Origin: DATJLQ01 sp035509415
GTDB lineage: Bacteria; Pseudomonadota; Alphaproteobacteria; JACZXZ01
Reading direction: 5' to 3'
Assembly: GCA_035509415.1 (NCBI GenBank)
Contig: DATJLQ010000069.1
Location: 1 to 16,325 of the forward strand
DNA length: 16,325 nt
A program made the position numbers and the translations under genes. How positions within the stretch are numbered: the first letter of the stretch is position 1; each line of letters opens with the position of its first letter. Below, one piece after another: positions 14,131 through 16,325 of this stretch. A model generated the notes under the pieces. That model was not told the origin of the DNA, searched no databases, and saw nothing but the letters and a program-made list of their open reading frames with translations.

Positions 14131-14419
14131 TGATCTGGTTCCGATCCGGCCGTCGAGGCTGCGCTGACCTGGGTGCGCCTGGGAAGAAGGCGGCGCGGCA
14201 GAGAGAATGCCGGGCTAATCGCGCAAAGAGCAAGTCATGTTTGTTGCGTGCGGCCGACAGCGACTTCGTGTCCGCCTACTTACGGTCCCATGACCGAGCC
14301 GACGCACCACGACTGGGCAAGGACCGCGGCGAAGCTGCTCTTGGAGGCGCGCGGAACCGGACCGCAGCCTTTCGGCGCCAAGGGGCCGATCCTGCCTGGC
14401 CGCGGTCTCGAGCGCGATC

Positions 14420-14447
14420 TTGCGACCCGCGCCGAATTGACTATAAT
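14420..14447 (+). promoter_or_regulatory. Sigma-70 promoter of the toxin-antitoxin operon
   Basis: -35 TTGCGA (14420-14425), 16-base spacer, perfect -10 TATAAT (14442-14447). Transcription would begin near 14454, about 26 bases before the antitoxin ATG. Confidence 0.65.
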
Positions 14448-14459
14448 GACTAGATAGTC
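14439..14459. promoter_or_regulatory. Inverted repeat over the -10 box, candidate antitoxin operator
   Basis: Arms GACTAT (14439-14444) and ATAGTC (14454-14459) separated by 9 bases. It covers the -10 box and start of transcription. Phd/YefM-type antitoxins are known to repress their own operons by binding such palindromes; binding here is inference. Confidence 0.6.
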
Positions 14460-14479
14460 GTTTCGAGGGCAGACACGCC

Positions 14480-14734
14480 ATGGATAGCGCCGATTGGACG
14501 GTCGCCGAAGCGAAGGCGAAATTCAGCGAGATGATCGCGCGTGCCCGGTCCAAGGGACCGCAGACCGTCACGCGCCGCGGACAGCCCGCGGTCGTCGTGG
14601 TCTCCGCCGAGGAATGGGAGCGCAAGACCAAACGCACGGGCACTCTCGCCGAATTCTTCGCGGCTTCGCCGCTACGCGGCTCGGGGCTTCGAGCGAGCCG
14701 CGCGAAGGATCGTCCGCGCCGGATCGATTTGTGA
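14480..14734 (+). CDS. Phd/YefM-family antitoxin
   Basis: An 84-residue antitoxin, a DNA-binding protein that neutralises the toxin encoded next and represses the operon. Seen: N-terminal Phd/YefM fold (about 5-50: WTVAEAKAKFSEMIARA, then GPQTVTRRGQPAVVVVSAEEWER), and a C-terminal toxin-binding tail (TLAEFFAASPLRGSGL ... RRIDL) of the form seen in antitoxins paired with PIN-domain toxins. GAGGGC lies about ten bases before the ATG. Its TGA overlaps the toxin GTG (GTGA), which couples translation and keeps antitoxin made first. The operon has its own promoter and operator. Length is usual for the family. Confidence 0.92.
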   Translation: MDSADWTVAEAKAKFSEMIARARSKGPQTVTRRGQPAVVVVSAEEWERKTKRTGTLAEFFAASPLRGSGLRASRAKDRPRRIDL

Positions 14735-15159
14735 GCTTCCTGCTCGATACCAATGTCGTTTCGGAATGGGCCAAGCAAAAGCCCGACCCGGGCGTGATCT
14801 CGTGGCTGGTCGAAGCCGACGAGGATCGATTGTTCCTGAGCGCGATCACGCTCGCGGAATTGCGGCGCGGGATCGAGCGCCTGCCCGCGGGGCGGCGGCG
14901 CGCGCAGCTCGACGAATGGGTACGCCACGATCTTCCAACTCGATTCGAGGGACGCATTCTCGCGGTCGACGTCGCGGTCGCCGATGCTTGGGGCAGGCTC
15001 GTCGCCCGACGCGAGTCCGCCGGACGGACGCTTCACGTCATGGACGGCTTCATCGCGGCAATCGCGACGGTTCATGGCCTGACCCTCGTCACGCGCAACG
15101 TCGCGGATTTCGACGGCACGGTGCCGGAGATCGTGAATCCGTGGCGGGTTGGAGCGTAG
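14731..15159 (+). CDS. vapC: VapC-type PIN-domain toxin
   Basis: A 142-residue PIN-domain endoribonuclease toxin (FitB/VapC type). Family members cut tRNA or rRNA when not bound by antitoxin. Seen: acidic metal-binding residues in order, Asp6 in FLLDTNVVSE, Glu43 in ITLAELRRGI, Asp105 in LHVMDGFIAA and Asp126 in TRNVADFDG, with the conserved TRN before it. All are intact, so the toxin is probably active. The GTG start at 14731 overlaps the antitoxin stop by 4 bases (GTGA); in-frame codons upstream are antitoxin shadow. Length is normal. The target RNA cannot be inferred. Confidence 0.92.
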   Translation: MSFLLDTNVVSEWAKQKPDPGVISWLVEADEDRLFLSAITLAELRRGIERLPAGRRRAQLDEWVRHDLPTRFEGRILAVDVAVADAWGRLVARRESAGRTLHVMDGFIAAIATVHGLTLVTRNVADFDGTVPEIVNPWRVGA

Positions 15160-15243
15160 AGCTTTATCGTTTCAAGTTGAACCGCCAATCCAACCGCGCT
15201 CCTCGAATTGGGTTGCTGAGGGTCGGGGACGCGAAGCCAAGCC

Positions 15244-15272
15244 TTACCCGGAACCGAGTGAGGGGGTATAAT
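15244..15272 (+). promoter_or_regulatory. Promoter candidate for the membrane protein gene, with palindromic -10
   Basis: Perfect -10 TATAAT (15267-15272) with a weak -35 TTACCC (15244-15249), 17-base spacer. The -10 lies in an 11-base palindrome GGTAT-A-ATACC (15265-15275). A second perfect palindrome AATTCGAATT lies at 15281-15290. It would give a leader of about 60 bases. Confidence 0.4.
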
Positions 15273-15340
15273 ACCGCGCTAATTCGAATTTCATTTTTCA
15301 ATCATCCTAATTCAGAAAGAACTCGCAAGAGGAAATGGCT

Positions 15341-16006
15341 ATGGACGATGACCGCAGAATTAGATTTTTAATTTCGCCAATGATCTTCTTCGCGTCGCTG
15401 GTGTGGGGCGCCTGGTGCGATCCGGTGGCACGTTGCTGGCTGATCGACATGGCCAAGAATCCGAGCTGGACGAGCATAATCGGTGCGGTTGTAGCGGGCG
15501 GTGGCATTCTGGTGTTTGCGTTCGGGTACATATTTGGGACGGTTCTGTACGCCTTGCTGCGGGTAGGTTTTCTTTTCAGATCAATAATTAGCCGCGATAT
15601 GTCCCGCTACCATGAGGTCGCGCTCTCCAGGTCGACGCTGGATGGCCTCGCCTGGGCGCTGCACCTTCCGAACAAATTAGAGCGCTCTTACGAATTATGT
15701 GCCGGTGTTGTGTTCGATCACGCCATTTTGCGAGCTAAGCAACCCGGCATACACCGCTGGCTGTTTCGGCGCTGGAATGCGTTTAGTGTCGCAGGGACAT
15801 CACTCGTGGCCTTAGTGTTATCTTTCTTTTTCGGCCTCGCGCTCGGAATTTCCTTTACGATGACGTGGTTACTGCCACTCGCGGTTTTTGCGATTACGCT
15901 GCTTTACGTTACGTGCTTGGCGTGGTGTGACACCATGAAGATGATGAAATTTATGATAACGAACGACTTTTCAAGTTTACCCACTAATTCCCCTACTCCA
16001 CCGTGA
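15341..16006 (+). CDS. Unknown four-helix membrane protein
   Basis: A 221-residue protein I do not recognise. Predicted helices: 8-25, 47-75, 147-170 and 173-194, with a soluble loop of about 70 residues between helices 2 and 3 (RSIISRDMSRYHEVALSRS ... in part) rich in Arg and His, and a short polar Ser/Pro tail. Two ATGs lie at 15335 and 15341; the second is preferred because AAGAGGAA ends six bases before it and touches the first. Two lines counted in the gene are 52% and 42% G+C against 67% in the glnQ-like gene, and codons are less biased, a sign of foreign origin. Its last 14 bases overlap the end of glmS on the other strand. It is not fused to, nor in an operon with, any neighbour. Confidence 0.72.
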   Translation: MDDDRRIRFLISPMIFFASLVWGAWCDPVARCWLIDMAKNPSWTSIIGAVVAGGGILVFAFGYIFGTVLYALLRVGFLFRSIISRDMSRYHEVALSRSTLDGLAWALHLPNKLERSYELCAGVVFDHAILRAKQPGIHRWLFRRWNAFSVAGTSLVALVLSFFFGLALGISFTMTWLLPLAVFAITLLYVTCLAWCDTMKMMKFMITNDFSSLPTNSPTPP

Positions 16007-16325
16007 CACTCTTCGCCAAGTTGCGCGGCTGGTCGACGTCGGTGCCCTTGAGCACGGCCGTGTGGTAAGCGAGAAGCTGCACCGGGATTGCGTAGAGGAT
16101 CGGCGCCACGAACGGGTCGACCTCGGGGAGCTCGATGGTGGCGAAGGCCTTGCCGCCGAGCTTCGCGATGCCCTTCTTGTCGGAAAGGAAGATCACCTTG
16201 CCGCGCCGCGCGATCGCCTCCTGCATGTTGCTCGCGGTCTTCTCGAAGAGGGCGTCCGAGGGCGCGATGACGATGATCGGCACGCCGTCGTCGATGAGCG
16301 CGATCGGCCCGTGCTTCATCTCGCC
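15993..16325 (-). CDS. glmS: Glutamine-fructose-6-phosphate aminotransferase, C-terminal end (gene continues off the window)
   Basis: The last 110 residues of GlmS, the cytoplasmic enzyme that makes glucosamine-6-phosphate from fructose-6-phosphate and glutamine, the first step toward UDP-GlcNAc for peptidoglycan and lipopolysaccharide. Seen: GEMKHGPIALID at the window edge (isomerase-domain motif with the Lys-His pair), VIVIAPSD-like strand, EVDPFVAPILYAIPVQLLAYH, and the terminal GTDVDQPRNLAKSVTVE, which is nearly invariant in GlmS. The frame is open to the right edge; the start lies beyond it. The stop TAG (15995-15993) lies inside the last codons of the converging membrane protein gene. 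The 3' end of glmS is the known Tn7 target in many bacteria. Confidence 0.96.
   Translation of the reverse strand, partial: GEMKHGPIALIDDGVPIIVIAPSDALFEKTASNMQEAIARRGKVIFLSDKKGIAKLGGKAFATIELPEVDPFVAPILYAIPVQLLAYHTAVLKGTDVDQPRNLAKSVTVE

Larger units (their letters stand above)
14131..14479. other. Divergent intergenic region of 349 bases
   Basis: Lies between the minus-strand periplasmic protein and the plus-strand toxin-antitoxin genes. The right end holds the toxin-antitoxin promoter and operator (14420-14459). The rest shows no clear RNA gene. A 55-codon frame (14290-14457) exists but has no ribosome site and runs into the promoter, so I do not call it. Confidence 0.6.

Noticed and set aside
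14290..14457. 55-codon frame beginning MTEPTHHDWARTAAKLL upstream of the antitoxin
   Set aside because: No ribosome site, and its end runs through the -10 box and operator of the toxin-antitoxin promoter. Could be a gene remnant but cannot be supported.
15960..16010. Tn7-type transposon end near the glmS stop
   Set aside because: The location is right, but no terminal repeat, target duplication or transposition gene was seen.

Overview
The window is high-GC DNA (one line counted inside the glnQ-like gene is 67% G+C) with dense coding, short intergenic gaps and NAGGAG-type ribosome binding sites. Gene content (several ABC transporters, an Mla-type lipid transporter ending in a PqiC-like lipoprotein, a Phd/VapC pair, glmS) and an intergenic palindrome of the type that gives spurious MAGLVPA peptides point to an alphaproteobacterium, probably Rhizobiales or Rhodospirillales. 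This placement is inference; there is no rRNA or tRNA in the window.

Layout. 1-631 (+) is the C-terminal part of a LivF-type ATPase. It converges on two minus-strand genes for solute-binding proteins: a LivK-type protein with a signal peptide (779-2050) and an NMT1/SsuA-type protein without one (2176-3120). After a 338-base divergent gap with a near-perfect sigma-54 promoter comes a complete polar amino acid ABC transporter on the plus strand: binding protein, two permeases and an ATPase (3459-6328). Facing it on the minus strand is an operon for retrograde or intermembrane lipid transport: mlaE with a fused STAS domain, mlaF, mlaD and a pqiC-like lipoprotein (9992 down to 6374). An alpha/beta hydrolase with an Asp nucleophile and an exported protein with a chorismate-lyase-like region follow (10136-11785, +).

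The stretch 11786-12148 has no gene. It holds a C-rich/G-rich repeat element and then a promoter overlapped by a perfect 9-bp-arm palindrome. This drives a small Tyr/Pro-rich exported protein and a TetR regulator ten bases downstream, which suggests an autoregulated pair. An uncharacterised periplasmic protein (14130-13216, -) faces the TetR gene. A type II toxin-antitoxin pair (14480-15159) has its own promoter with an inverted repeat over the -10 box.

From about 15160 base composition falls (52% and 42% G+C in two lines counted) across an unknown four-helix membrane protein gene whose end overlaps the 3' end of glmS (15993-16325, -). This is the best candidate for acquired DNA in the window.

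No CRISPR array, phage gene, transposase or obvious large novel system is visible. The most informative signals are regulatory: the sigma-54 promoter of the amino acid transporter, the TetR-like operator, the toxin-antitoxin operator, and the palindrome inside the LivK promoter.
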